A DNA stretch of 64,000 nucleotides from Immersiella caudata. Lineage: Eukaryota; Ascomycota; Sordariomycetes; Sordariales; Lasiosphaeriaceae. Both the position numbers and the translations under genes were made by a program. This document shows, piece after piece, positions 21,511 through 32,956 of this stretch. Within the stretch, counting starts at the first letter, position 1. Each line of letters begins with the position of its first letter. The notes beneath the pieces are model-generated. The model searched no databases. It was not told the origin of the DNA and was given only the letters and a program-made list of their open reading frames with translations. Location of the stretch: contig JAULSU010000003.1 in NCBI GenBank assembly GCA_030512335.1, positions 3,658,001-3,722,000 of the forward strand, in the 5' to 3' direction.

Positions 21511-23729
21511 CTATCTAACCCGCGTATAGTTGCCCTGCGATTGCTCCATCCTCAAGCTCTCCTCCTGACTAGGCAGAGGCGCTCGTCGCCTACCCGAGCC
21601 ACCGTCGTCTTGCCCAGGCCCAAGATTCGGCGGGACATTTGGCGGTGGCATCGCGTGTGGTGGCGGAGGGGGAAATCCAGGCGGTAGGGCAAAGTTCGGA
21701 GGCGGGACAAGCCCAGGTGGTAGAATCCCAGGAGGGAGGGGACCGCCTGGAGGTGGTGGCGGTGGCGGAGCAATACCTGCCTTCTTCATCATTTCTGCTA
21801 TTGCTGCGAAGTTTGGAGGGTTCTTAGGGTCCAACGGCAGGCCAGGCATACCCGGTATCGGGAAGGGAAGAGGAGGCGGAATCGCCGCGCCAACGCCAGG
21901 GATCAGTGGTGGAGGCGGCGGAATCATTCCACCGCCTGGGCCCTGTTGTAGAGGGAGGCCTGGAATGCCAGGGAAGACGGACGGGTTCTTGAGGGGCATC
22001 TTCTGGTCTACAAGTCCGTCCATCTCGTCCTCGATCTCTTGCTCTTCCTCGACTTGTCGCATATGGCGGCCGCCTCTACGATCCCAGGTTCCTTGAGCCT
22101 CAGCTGCAGCCTCGCCAATGTGGTAACGGTCGTTGAAGTTCTCGGCCTCTCCAGGTCTTGCGCGAGCCCAAAACCTTGTGATTCTGTCGTTCGAACCAGA
22201 GGCTAGGATGTGGCCTAGCGGGTGCCAGTCCAAAGACCAAATGGCAAAGTCGTGCGCGTATGGCACTTTGTGCGCCGGGTAGATAGGCTGGGCAGGTGCG
22301 GAAGTTGGGTCGGGGCTATCGTAAGGCGCCATCGTGGTGGGCTGTCCAGGAGGTGTGTTTGGCTCGTCCAGGATATAATGGAAGAGCGAACCGTCCGAGC
22401 CGCCAGTGCTCAGCAGATTCGAGTGAACAGGATGCCAAGTCAAGGTCGAAATATCCTTCTCGTGTCCTCTCAGCAGGCAAACATCCCGCATCATTCGGAG
22501 GTCAAACACTCTGGCTGTTTGATCCCGAGCTGATGTTGCAAGACACTGACCCTGCACTCTCTCAAACACTGTCTTGGTGATTGTGTTCTTGTGGCCGTGG
22601 AGGGTCGTCAAACACCGACCAGTTCTCGGGTCCCATAGCTTTACCAGGTGGTCCTTGGAGCCCGAGACAACGAGACCCTTGGTAGGGTGCCAGTCGCAGC
22701 TTTTGGCATCCCAGCCGTGCCCTGAAAGGGTCGTCTCAGCAGAGCCACCTGCAAAATCGAAGATCTTCAACGACGAGTCGTCCGAAGCGGTGACAAACTT
22801 GGCGTCTGTTGGACTGAAAGCGAGGTCCCTAATTGGATCCTGATGGCCGCGTATGCTCTGAACATTGTTGAAGTTAGGCTGCCAGTACTTGATGAAGCCG
22901 TCGTGATCAGCAGACACAAGCCAATCATCGCTGTGCGAGTAAGCCAGGGCGCGAATTGCGGAGTCATGAGCCTGCATGATAGTCTCAAAGTTGAAGCCAG
23001 TGCCGTTCCAGAGCGTGAACTCTCCACTGCTCGAGGCTGTCAGCAGACGACGGCCTTCTGGCGTCCATCTCACAACGTTGACAGGATGCTTGACTTTGTT
23101 CAGCGACGAATGCAGATGCCGCGAAGGAATTGAGTCCGCAGTTTGGGCCGTCCTAGCATGGGGTGGCAGCATCTAGAGGCAAGGTTAGGGTGGCATCTCA
23201 TTTTGTTTCGGCCAGGCTTGGTACTCACATCAACGATGTAGCTGATACTGGGTCGCTCCGCCTCGCCACCGTACGAGCCCAGGTACCGTGCCCGACGATG
23301 CCGCATCCAATGGACGACGGTTGCGCCATAATCTGTGACCGGGCCTTCAGGTTCTGTCAGCAAGTCTGTCTTCAAGGCGATCGTCGGCCCTCGACGAGAG
23401 CGTCCCATCTTGAATAGAGGTAAGTTGGCGCAAGCAAGAGCTCAAGCGAAGAAGTGAATTTCCGAGTAGGATAAATAGCAGCTCCTTCACAAACTTCGCA
23501 GAGAACAAGATCGCGAGGGTGGAATCCCAAAAGTAAATTCCGCGGTGAGTGAGACCTCAAGTATCCGCTCCGCGCCTCAAGCGGCCAAAATAGGAAAGAG
23601 CGAAAACTTACGACGGCCCCTAGCTCTCGGCGGCCCATCACCACCGCCTCCGCCTCCGCCAAATCCGCCTCGATCACCGTGGTCACCGCTGCTGCGGTCA
23701 CCGCGGTCACCGCGGGCTTCGTAGGTCAT
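21511..23729 (-). CDS. pfs2: Polyadenylation factor subunit 2 (WD40; WDR33 family)
   Basis: WD40 subunit of the cleavage and polyadenylation factor that recognises the poly(A) signal of pre-mRNA; nuclear. Exons 23729-23612, 23344-23229 and 23172-21511 give 631 residues. Exon 1 encodes MTYEARGDRGDRSSG and an RGG/poly-Gly tract to ARGRR. The 267-nt intron 1 (23345-23611) joins it in phase 1 to PVTDYGATVVHWMRHR, restoring the family sequence RGRRPVTDYG. The 56-nt intron 2 (23173-23228) leads to MLPPHARTAQTAD. Seven WD repeats follow, for example IPSRHLHSSLNKVKHPVNVV, SGSKDHLVKLWDPRTGRC and LASGSNDRITRFW. Then comes an acidic stretch and a Pro/Gly-rich tail of about 200 residues ending RRRAPLPSQEESLRMEQSQG plus a few residues. 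Oddities: an in-frame ATG inside intron 1 could give a second N-terminus, and the tail is duplicated downstream of the stop. Confidence 0.92.
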
Positions 23730-24525
23730 AGTGGGTGGCCCTAGATCGATCTCATGCGCCGGTCAGTCGCGCCAAGAAATTGCTGTTCACCTCCTGTAAC
23801 AACTGCCGTCAACACTTGGAAGCTCAGGGTTCCGTGTGCAAGCCCCTAGTAGTATAGGATTGTAGGCAAAGTCTGTCAAAATTTGTGAGTGTGTTGTTCG
23901 CGATACGTTCTACACAAGCAGCTTGCTTTGTTGAGGTCCAGCTTGGCTTTCAAGTGACCTGGGCTATTTTGTGTGGTCCGTGCATCTAATGGCGCCGAGC
24001 GCCAAGGCTTATCACGTGCGGGCTCCACGAACTCCCTTTGGAGGAGATGTCGACCATTTCATCATATCTCAAGTTTACCAGGTTTAATCACAATCGAGGA
24101 GATCTTTTAAGCGGTCTTATGCTGGATATTTAGTTTGCGTGCCACGTGTGCCTATTTTCATCACAATGGGGCTGAGAAATGAGCATGCATTTTGCTCTTC
24201 ACGATCGTCCAACGGGACAACCCTGTATCCTCACATCCGAGGGCAGGAAAGTAGTAGACACAGAAAATTAGCTAAAATTCGCAGTGAGGTAAAACTACTC
24301 GTGCTTTGCTTGCAGTTCAGACAGTTAACTAGACTGGGCACATCATGAAGCTCACAGCGGATACCTGACAGGGGAAAGAAGTTTGCAACTGCAAAGGGGG
24401 ATCCAGGAGCTCGTCAGCGTGGAGAATGGATCCAAACTCTCCAAAGGTCGAAAGTGATTTATATCCATGACAACGGCTTAGCACGTGCCCCCCAGTCAAT
24501 ACTACATACACCACAACAACAAGCC
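23730..24525. other. Gene-free stretch between PFS2 promoter and MOCS1 3' end
   Basis: Nothing recognised beyond the likely PFS2 promoter and MOCS1 3' UTR. Short frames only. Confidence 0.5.
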
Positions 24526-26771
24526 CTATCGACCCCCGGACCCATCCCTCTCCCCCTCAACCCATCGCCCACTCTTACCCCCCTCCTTCAACACCACCCT
24601 CAGCCCCCCAATCACCATCCCCTTATCCACAGCCTTACACATATCATACACAGTCAAAGCCGCCGTTCCGGCCGCCGTCAACGCTTCCATCTCCACCCCC
24701 GTCTTTCCCTCGCACGACACCGTCGCTGTGACATCAATTTCCTGATTATCGCCCGTCTCAAACTCAACACCCACACTGGTGATCCCAATGGGGTGGCAAA
24801 GCGGGATAATATCCGACGTCTTCTTCGCGGCCATGATCCCCGCGACTCTAGCTACGCCGAGAACGTCGCCCTTTTTGATTTGGTTCTCGCGGATAAGGGT
24901 TAGAGCGAGGGGGTTGGTGAATGTGATGGTGCATTTGGCGATGGCGGTGCGTTGGGTGGGAGACTTGGAGGCGATGGAGACCATATGGGCGGAGCCGGTG
25001 GCGGAGACGTGAGTTAGTTTCGGGGAGGGAGGCTGATCTCCTGGGGGAGGATGGTTGGGTTTGTTGTGTTTGGGGGGGGTGGTGGTGGAGAAGAGGCGTA
25101 GGGGTATTGGTGAGGAGGTGTTGGTGAGGAATCGGAGGGGAAATGGGTGTGGGGACGAGGGAAGGCTGGGGGAGGACAGGAGTGGGCGGGAGGTTTGGCG
25201 AGTCCGTGAAAGAATGGACGATGGCGAATCTACAGATTTGATTTACTTAGTACTTGAATCTAGATTACTTTGGAGGCAGATGTGTATCGGTATGGCGGGA
25301 GAACCGTTTGGTATAGTACCTCATGATATATCCGTGCAGTGATGCAGACCCCCATGCGAACAACCCCAACTCCGTATATGCGAAAAAGGAAAGCAAGGGG
25401 ATCTGTTCACCCACCAATTAGGATCATCGGTCGGTTCTTCATATGTTCTAGCTCGCCGATACCAGCATGCTTTTCTTTTTTGTTCTTGACCGCCATGCCG
25501 ATGACCTGGAGCAGCTCGTCCGAGTTTGCCGCCAGTAAAGGAGCCGGCTGGCCAGCCGAGTCGAGTAGGTTGGCTTTTCCCATGGCCACCTCCTTCATTG
25601 CACCTAGAGCCTCCTCATCGATGGGCTCGCCGCTGTTGACCTTCCGCAGGATATCCCGCAGCGACACCTCAGCGTTGCCGAAGAGGCATACCTTGAGGTT
25701 GCCATCGCTGGTGATTCGGAGGCGGTTACATGTTCCACAAAAATTGTGTGTCATGCTGGTGATGAACCCGATCCGACCAGCAAAACTAGGAATGTGGTAC
25801 GTCTTGCTGGTGTCGTTCTTGTGACCAGTCTCACGTCTGAGCTCCGGGTACTTCAAGCGAATTACATCCAGCATTTCCTGATAGCTGAACATCTTGCCCT
25901 CGCTCCACTTATTGCCGTCGAAGGGCATATACTCAATGAAGCGGACTTCAATGTCTTCATCCTTGGTCATCTCCACGAATGGCAGGATTTCTCGGTCGTT
26001 GAGGCCGCGCATGACAACACAGTTGATCTTGAGCTTGACGCCCGCGCCCGCGCGGTTCATCTCGAGGATACGGTCGATGCTCTTGCGCACAGCGGAAAAC
26101 CCGTTCCGCCGCGTCATGATTTGGAACTGCCAGGGGTCAAGGGTATCCAACGACAAATTGACGCCCGTCAGGCCGGCTTCGACCATGGCGTCCAGTTTGC
26201 GGTGTAACGACAATCCATTGGTAGTTAGGCACAGTTCTCGCAGCCCGTGGGCGCGGAGATGCCCGATTTGCTGCATCAGGGGCACAATATCGTGACGGAC
26301 GGTTGGCTCGCCGCCTGTGAGGCGGATCTTGGTCACCCCTTGGGCGACAAAAAGGGTCGAGAGCAGGACGATCTCGGGAGTGGTCAACAACTCCCGGTTA
26401 GGCGATAGGGATATCCCCTCTTCGGGCATGCAGTACAGACATCGGAGGTTGCAGCGTTCCGTCACCGAGATGCGTAGATAATCGTGCTGCCGGTGGAAGG
26501 TGTCAGTCAAAAAGGCGGAAAAGGGCTTGGCGTCCCGGAGACGGTCCCTTCGAGATGGTCGGAGGCCAGCGGATCCAAGCCCCTGAAGAGGGGGTTCTGT
26601 GACGGGCGGCGGAAGGGGCGGGCCAGAGAGACCGGAAAGAGGAACATGGCTTTCGCGAACTGCCGCTCCTGTCGCAACACATCTGGCTGCTTGCTGAAAC
26701 GCGGGCGCCCGAGACACATGCAGAGATCTGGCCAACGGGCCTCGGGCGACACGACACACAGCCGTTGACAT
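24526..26771 (-). CDS. MOCS1/cnxABC-type MoaA-MoaC molybdenum-cofactor protein (two predicted isoforms)
   Basis: First step of Moco synthesis: the radical-SAM MoaA part and the MoaC part together turn GTP into cyclic pyranopterin monophosphate, expected in mitochondria. The MoaA part (26771-25407, unspliced, 454 residues) starts with an Arg/Ala-rich presequence-like stretch, then carries the radical-SAM cluster CNLRCLYC, GGEPTVR and a second Cys motif CGTCNRLR; it ends ILIGG plus stop, the Gly-Gly tail that MOCS1A needs. Splicing a 185-nt intron (25230-25414; donor GTGGGT, branch TACTAAG, acceptor CTGTAG) removes Gly-Gly-stop and fuses exon 2 (25229-24526) in frame: a Ser/Pro linker with the presequence-like RFLTNTSSPIPLRLFSTTT, then MoaC (LTHVSATGSAHMVSIASK..., GDVLGVARVAGIMAAKKTSD, IPLCHPI). 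The fusion is 686 residues. This layout parallels human MOCS1; the two isoforms are predicted, not observed. Confidence 0.9.
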
Positions 26772-27357
26772 TGTTTTTCAGCCGATTCGAAAAAGCACCC
26801 GGATCGCTGTGATCGGTAAAGTGCGATAGGGCATGGCGCGGGGCTTTGCGTCTGGGGAGTGGAGGAGTAGCTGTCGCCGCTCGCAGGAAGTGCCAAAGTC
26901 AAAAGAGAGAGTGCAGGTACGTTTATAAAGACCAGAAGGATAACTCCGTTATCTTGTCACTGCGCCCTTTGATGAGTGAGCGGCGACAGCGTGTATGTAA
27001 TCCCGCGATCGGCAGTGACACATTCAGGGCAGGTGGAAAGCGGGTATCGAAGGTTAGGCGGGGCATGGTGGGGCCCGCTCCGTCTCTCGGACGGCGGCGA
27101 ATTCAGCGCCCCTCTCCGCCCAATCAACTGAGGAAGGGCTGCTGGTGGTCCGCGTGGGGCCGCTCATCAACACCTTGGTGGGGCAGACATTTCACACAGC
27201 TCCAAGGCTGTCTCACGACAAGAGCCAGGCGCGATCTCCGTGGAGTTAAGTCCCGAGCAAGGTACCCTAGAGCTTCCTTAGTTTGGCCAGCGCGAGCAAA
27301 AGGCAGCAGCCGCAGTCTTTTCGAACTCTGGAACCTCCCAGCGGCAGTCAAAAGGAA
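26772..27357. other. Divergent promoter region MOCS1 / WRAP73-like gene
   Basis: Between two start codons. A plus-strand frame from 26846 runs across the downstream start codon in another frame; it shows no domain and is probably untranslated leader. Confidence 0.5.
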
Positions 27358-29090
27358 ATGCTGTTTTCAAAGAGCGTAAAGTGTGAGTTTCATCATTTCA
27401 CGACCCCGCGAACGCAGCTTGCTTAGCATACATTAGCTACCTAGCATTTTCATCTCCGAAGTTGCTGACTCTTGTCGACAGCTTCACTCCACTGTCTTCC
27501 CAGCCCCGATGGAGGCCATATTGCGACGCTGTTTGCAACTGTCGTCAATGTGCGGGCGGTGCGCAATTTAGAGGTTGTCAATGTCGTCAAGCTACCCCAA
27601 GACTTTGCTAGTCCCGTCGTTGGTTTTCAGTGGTCGCCTTCGTCCCGCTTGCTGCTGGTCTCGAATCCCATCGAGATCCGGGTTGTTTCTGCCCTGGATG
27701 ACAGCTTCAGCGCCACCATCCGGAACCCTGTTGCTCCCGGCACGAAGCCAGCGTATGTCGGCTTCGGTGTCTCGGACGCGGAGGTTTGCGTCATTGCCTC
27801 ATTTGGGGTGAAGTTTGCTGTCTACGACCTTGCATCGTCCAAGGCTGTCGAGATTGGCAGTCCCAAGCTGTTCTCACCGTCAGCTGCTGCGAGATGCTTT
27901 TCCTTTCGGCCCCGGACCCATCACCTCGCCCTGCTGACCAGAACAGCGGGCAAAGATCACATTAGTCTGCACACCTTTCCGACGAGGGAGCTGCAGCGGT
28001 CATGGGCCCCTGATACCGTCGATGCCCAAGGGCTGATGTGGAGCCCGGATGGGAGATGGTTGGTCGTTTGGGAATCGGCTGCTCAAGGCCACAAGCTACT
28101 CTTCTATACCTCGGATGGTCACATCTTCAGGACCTGGTCGGGCCCAACGAATCCCACACCGGAGTACAAAGATTACGCAGCCGGCGCTGGGATCCGAACT
28201 GTGCAGTTCTCTGCAGACGCCCGATTCCTTGCCATTGGCGACTACAGCAGGTCTCTCTACTTGTTCAACATGTCATCGGTTACAGAGTCCATGCGGCTCC
28301 ATCACCCAAGTAACCTCGTGCCAAGAGATACCCTCCAGGTACGTAGTTTCTTCCCATCGGCTTTCCCGTGGCATTTGGCTAACTGTCCAAGATTTGGCAA
28401 GAGCAGGTGGGTATCTCACAGGCAGGTCCGTCGATTCATACTTTCATGAGGACTTCGCACGCCATCTCTCCTTCCACCCGGCCTCAGGAAGGTTCAGATC
28501 CTGCTTCCGGCTGTGTTTCAATCTCCTTTGATCCATCATCAGCCCTTGTAGCTACCCGGCTAGACGACTCCCCTGGCACTGTCTGGATTTGGGACCTACA
28601 AGCTGCGGAACTCCGGGCTGTCCTGTTGTTTCACGGCAACATTAGCAGCCTATCTTGGCATCCAACCATTCACGAGACACTTCTCGTGCGCTGCGAAGGA
28701 GAACAGCACAGTGGTGTCGTATTTGTATGGGATCCACTCTCCGAGGGGCCTCGATCGGTGGACTTCTCTCAGCATCTGCCGGCCAAGGTAGTTGGGAAGT
28801 CACGCACGGTTTGGCTAGGTCGTGACACGTCAGCCTCGCCGTCTCTCTTCCTATCCGATGCTCAAAACTACGTGCTCGCGTCGCTCATCGAGCTGGATCA
28901 GGGCTCACCGCCATGGGGTGATGACTGCGGTGTCACCGAGCCGGCTGGCGACAGCCGCGTGACGATTCGGGAGGAATCGCCTCTCGAGCTCGTCCCAGCT
29001 GCTGAGAATGGCGCAGATGAGCTCAGCATTGGGCACGATGAAGGTGACAGCGAATTGGAGTTGGAAGACACTTTTATTCACAAACGATAA
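27358..29090 (+). CDS. WD40 protein of the WRAP73/Wdr8 family
   Basis: WD-repeat protein; relatives (human WRAP73/WDR8, fission yeast Wdr8) anchor minus-end kinesin and spindle or centrosome components. Exons 27358-27382, 27482-28338 and 28392-29090 give 526 residues. The tiny first exon encodes MLFSKSVK and joins across a 99-nt intron (donor GTGAGT, branch GCTGAC, acceptor GACAG) to SSLHCLPSPDGGHIATL, the normal family N-terminus. Intron 2 (53 nt; branch GCTAAC) joins RDTLQ to IWQEQVG. WD-like repeats include VVGFQWSPSSRLLLVS, WAPDTVDAQGLMWSPDGRWL, VQFSADARFLAIGDYSRSLY and VWIWDLQAAELRAVL. The C-terminus is acidic. The family name rests on the N-terminus and the RDTLQxWQEQ segment; other WD40 families are less likely. 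Confidence 0.82.
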
Positions 29091-30622
29091 GCGAGCACAG
29101 CATACAAGTGTACGATCGAGCCCTACTCGGCGTTACACGCAGAAGAGCAAATGGGGTGGAAGAGGAACCCGAAAACTTGGGATTGGTGGAGGTCAATCGG
29201 TGCTACCAGAGACGTGCTTCAAAAGTGATTTATCGCCTTGAGCATGCGAGGTGACAGCTTTGACATATGCAGGTTTGTCAAAAAGGTCTGGCGGAGGAAT
29301 GGCATCCACGAGCGTCTGCCGCATCGGCCACAGGAGATGTTTCTGCGGCTGGCGAAATGTCGACCCCTAACCATGGTGTCGAGCAGAATCGATCAGTGCC
29401 GGTCTCGGTTTTCCAGACCGATTCACAGCATGGGCACCCCCTTTTGACTAATGTCATTTGAGCCACCACAACACACCAACGCCTCCAGATCGCAGCTCTC
29501 TTTGCCAAGGAATACCCTGCATGTTTCAGCCCTTTGTGCAGCGTCGACGGCGCATGCATTCGTCCGTTCAGCCACTTGGTTCGGCGGCAGGACACCCTCC
29601 CGCTTCCCTTGTCACCGGCACTGACGTACGCAACATACCGCACTTGCGCGATGTTTGCCCGCTATGCGGGACCGTCATCCGTGGTGGCTCCCGGACACCA
29701 TGCCGCCACACTCATCATTCAGGGCAACGGAGGCTCCGGGTTCCAAGTCACTCTTGCTGCTTAGCCTAACGCTCAAACTGGCTCTATTCGGTACTCCCCC
29801 AAGCCTAGGATTATCCGGGTGCATGTCCATGAACATTTCCGTTGCCATACCCTTGTCTGATATTTCTGACGTTTACTACAATCACTAAGTGCCGTGATGT
29901 GAGCGTCTTGGCTCTGCACTGTGCGCGGCACGCGGAGTGCTGAGCCGCAGGATTGACTCTGCTCCATCTACACGGTGGTCCCATCTACCCGGGTTGCTTT
30001 CTGTTAAGCAGACTCGGCCTACCCGGCTCGGAGCTCTTAGGGTGAGGCCCGTTGGCTTGCAGGGCGGGGGTTCAAACGGGCCTTGCACTCAGCCTAGCTT
30101 GATCCGAGCATTGTTTGCAAGCCCATCGCTGCCAGATACTTCCGAGAGGCTCCCTCCAGCTGTCGGCCCGCAGATAGGGCCATGCTTCTTGATTTTCGGG
30201 AGACACTGGCGGTCAGCCTTTCTTGCGCTGCCAGCGGCATGTTTCCCTCTTCTGCAGTATGCAGTTGGGCAGTCGCTTCAGGTCCCAGACCTGTTTGGAA
30301 ACGACTTCAAGCATAGATGGGCACCAGTTCAAACACAGCGTCGGTAAAATGTCAAAGACTACAGACCCTCATTTCACGCCAGCTCGCAAACGCTGCCTGC
30401 TCCACTGGGCGACCTGGTGACTCTTGACTGTGAGGGAATGGCTGGATGATGAAACTTCACGACGCTCAACCTGCGTGCACAAATAAGGCGAGGCTTTGCC
30501 GCCGCAAGCCCTTGTCGGCCATCGATCGTCCTCGACACCCAGTCAAGTGTTGATATATTCATTCCAAACGTTCATTGCTTCTGGATACCACCGAACAGAC
30601 CAAAAGTCACAACAGCACTAGG
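29091..30622. other. Intergenic region upstream of the RRM gene
   Basis: About 1.5 kb with no supported gene. Several 60-140 codon frames on both strands show no domain, and no splice join makes them convincing. Confidence 0.5.
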
Positions 30623-32009
30623 ATGTCAGGTCAACCGAACGACAGGTCCAAGCGCAAAGGAAGTGTGATAGTTGGCCCTGCCAAGGACGATGGGAACTAC
30701 TGGGTCCATGTTGGCGGCGTATGTTGAATTTATCGACATGAAGTCAAGATGTGGTTGCGGGAAGAGGACTGATGAACCTATGTTTGCGCAGCTTGATATC
30801 AACACAAAGTGGTACCATTTGAACGACTACCTCGCGCCGGTATGTGGTGGCCCAAAGTGTGTCTACGTCCAGGGTCCTTTCAAGACAGAGGACGGTACAT
30901 TTGAAGCTTCGGTTCGGGTTACGAATCGTAAGAATTACAACGCAGTCTGCGGTAAGTTTGAAGACTTTTACTGCGAGATTCGGGACAGCATCTTGACGAA
31001 CCATATAGACCTTCTGGATGGGCAGAAATATCTCTTCGAGGGTCTGCCATATGTTGTTCAGACGAACCTGAACAAGCCGCTCGAGCTTGCGATGGAGGAG
31101 ATGTCAATCACGTCCAACAAGGCTGCAACCGCATCTGCCAGCAGTTCGTATCCTAACACCAGCGCGGAGTACACCGAACCGCAGTATGTTCCCGAGCAGT
31201 ACCACTATACCAACGAGCTTGAGGGATACGACGGCACCGACTACCAGTATGGTTATGTTTCAAACCAGGCCGCCGGCCACTCCAACCAGGAAGCCAGAAC
31301 GCCATCCTATCAGCAAGGTCAGAACTATTACGGTCAGGGCTCCAGCGGATCGTCTTCGAGGGCCCAGAAAAACCATCCGAACAGTACCCAAACAAGCACT
31401 TCGGGCTACAAAGCGTCTTCCAAGCCCGCCAGCAGGCCGTCCACTGCGCCCCAGATACCCACTCAATATCTCATGATCACCGGCTTCCCCAGCTACAAAC
31501 CGTCTGTCTCTCGCAACGATATCAGAAAGGCAATGCGCAAAGTCATGTCGGAGCTACTCAACGGTGATGTCAAGGACTACATGACAATCCCGGAGCAGGA
31601 GGGCTGGCCATATAGCTATTGCTACGTCCGCTTTAGTGACTGGCAGGACGCCAAACAAGCCAAGGAAGCCATCGATGGTGCCGAGCTGCGGCTCCCTAGC
31701 GCGTCCGAGGTCGGGGAAGCCCAAGCGGTATACGTGAACGACATCACCGGCAAGAAGGGGAAGGAGAAGGAGAAGCAGCCGCCTGCAGTGATGGATGAGA
31801 ATTATAAGCAGCCGGCTCCGGTGGTGGTGGATGGGAGCTACAAACAGCCGGCTCCGGTGGTGGTGGATGGAAGCCATACCCCCGTCGACAATGGACCGCC
31901 GACGAATGCTCCGAAGGGACCGAAGGATTGGAGGGACATCAGGGTGGCTCGGGGGCAGAGACACAAGGAGGCGAGGAAGCAGAGGGAGAAGGAGAGGCAG
32001 GGGAAGTAA
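30623..32009 (+). CDS. RRM-type RNA-binding protein with duplicated C-terminal repeat
   Basis: Probable RNA-binding protein, 418 residues. Exons 30623-30718, 30792-30951 and 31009-32009. Intron 1 (73 nt; GTATGT...GCGCAG) restores NYWVHVGGLDINTKWYHLND, an RNP2-like strand and helix of an RRM. Intron 2 (57 nt; GTAAGT...ATATAG) is stop-free and in frame; splicing joins YNAVC to DLLDGQKYLFEG, which fits the helix-2/strand-4 end of an RRM better than the retained reading. So RRM1 spans about 26-105. A Tyr/Gln/Ser-rich low-complexity region follows, prone to disorder. A second RRM-like segment starts at TQYLMITGFPSYKPSVSR and includes YSYCYVRFSDWQDAKQAKEA, the RNP1-like part. The tail has two direct copies of YKQPAPVVVDGS, then ends in basic residues (RGQRHKEARKQREKERQGK). 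The specific target is unknown. Confidence 0.78.
31803..31874 (+). repeat. 36-bp tandem direct repeat inside the RRM gene
   Basis: Two near-identical in-frame units (31803-31838 and 31839-31874), each coding YKQPAPVVVDGS, with a degenerate earlier unit just upstream (KQPPAVMDEN). The DNA identity is high enough to suggest recent replication slippage. Confidence 0.85.
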
Positions 32010-32956
32010 CTTCGCTCTTGACAACAAATGGGTGGGATGGTATGGATTTCCGTTTTTGCTGATGGCTCCGCTTCCTTGTCCAGCATAGCGGCTGCGAGGA
32101 GGACACGCGGGTTTCTTTGCTTGCTGGCTGGCTGGCTGGCTACAGCCTACTTGAATGCGATGATTTCCTTTTTTTTTTCCTTCCAACGAGATGCACCTGA
32201 TGGCTAGATGGTGATCAGAAGCCGGGGAACGGAAAAAGAAGGATTGGTTGGCGTTGTGGCAGGCTTGGTGGAAACGGCGCTGGGGGCATTGCCAGAGGTA
32301 ATGGGAAGATGGTTGAGTTGGGGAGGTGTTGGAGGGGATAAGAAAAGGAATTGTCTCATTTTTCAAGTTTAGGTTTGAATTTCCTTATAGAAATAATAGC
32401 TTTGTCTACCTAGGCACTTAGTTGGATTTGACGGAGAGAATAGAAGTGGTTCGAGTTGAGACGGAATTGTGCGACGACCTAAGTGGCCATAGGGTCTTGG
32501 TAGAAAATAGCGGCTGGAACTCTTCGGCGTATCTTGGCTGCCAATAGGCAAGCTATATCGACCTATGATTCACTTTAGGCTAAATGGTGTACAACTCGCG
32601 AGCATCCTGACTTGGCAAAGAATGTTTGATAGAGGTATGCAGACCTAAGCTGGGGTATAATTTGCCTCAACCGCGTTGCATGAAGGCAGTGGGTCCGAGG
32701 GAGGACTAACTTGGTTGATAATGTGGTACAACGGGATCGAGAAGAGGTGTTGAGGTGGCTAGAGTAATGTTGTAAGGCGGGAAAAAAGGGGGGTGGAACG
32801 GGGTTGAATCTTGGTTAGATCAGGGTTGGACTGAGAAGGCATGCTATTGGGCATGCAAGGTACCTACCTAGGTGTAGGGGGGTTGTGTACAGTAGGTAGG
32901 ATATTTGACGGTTGTGCGGAGGCGGCACAGCCAAAGGGCTGTGAGAAAGGCACCGA
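32010..32956. other. Tail-to-tail region RRM gene / fatty alcohol oxidase
   Basis: Contains a short GGCT tetranucleotide run near 32125-32142, a T-rich run near 32168 and the palindrome-rich TACCTACCTAGGT near 32862. No gene recognised. Confidence 0.55.

Noticed and set aside
26846..27379. 177-codon plus-strand frame over the WRAP73-like start
   Set aside because: Overlaps the true start codon in another frame and shows no domain; treated as 5' leader.
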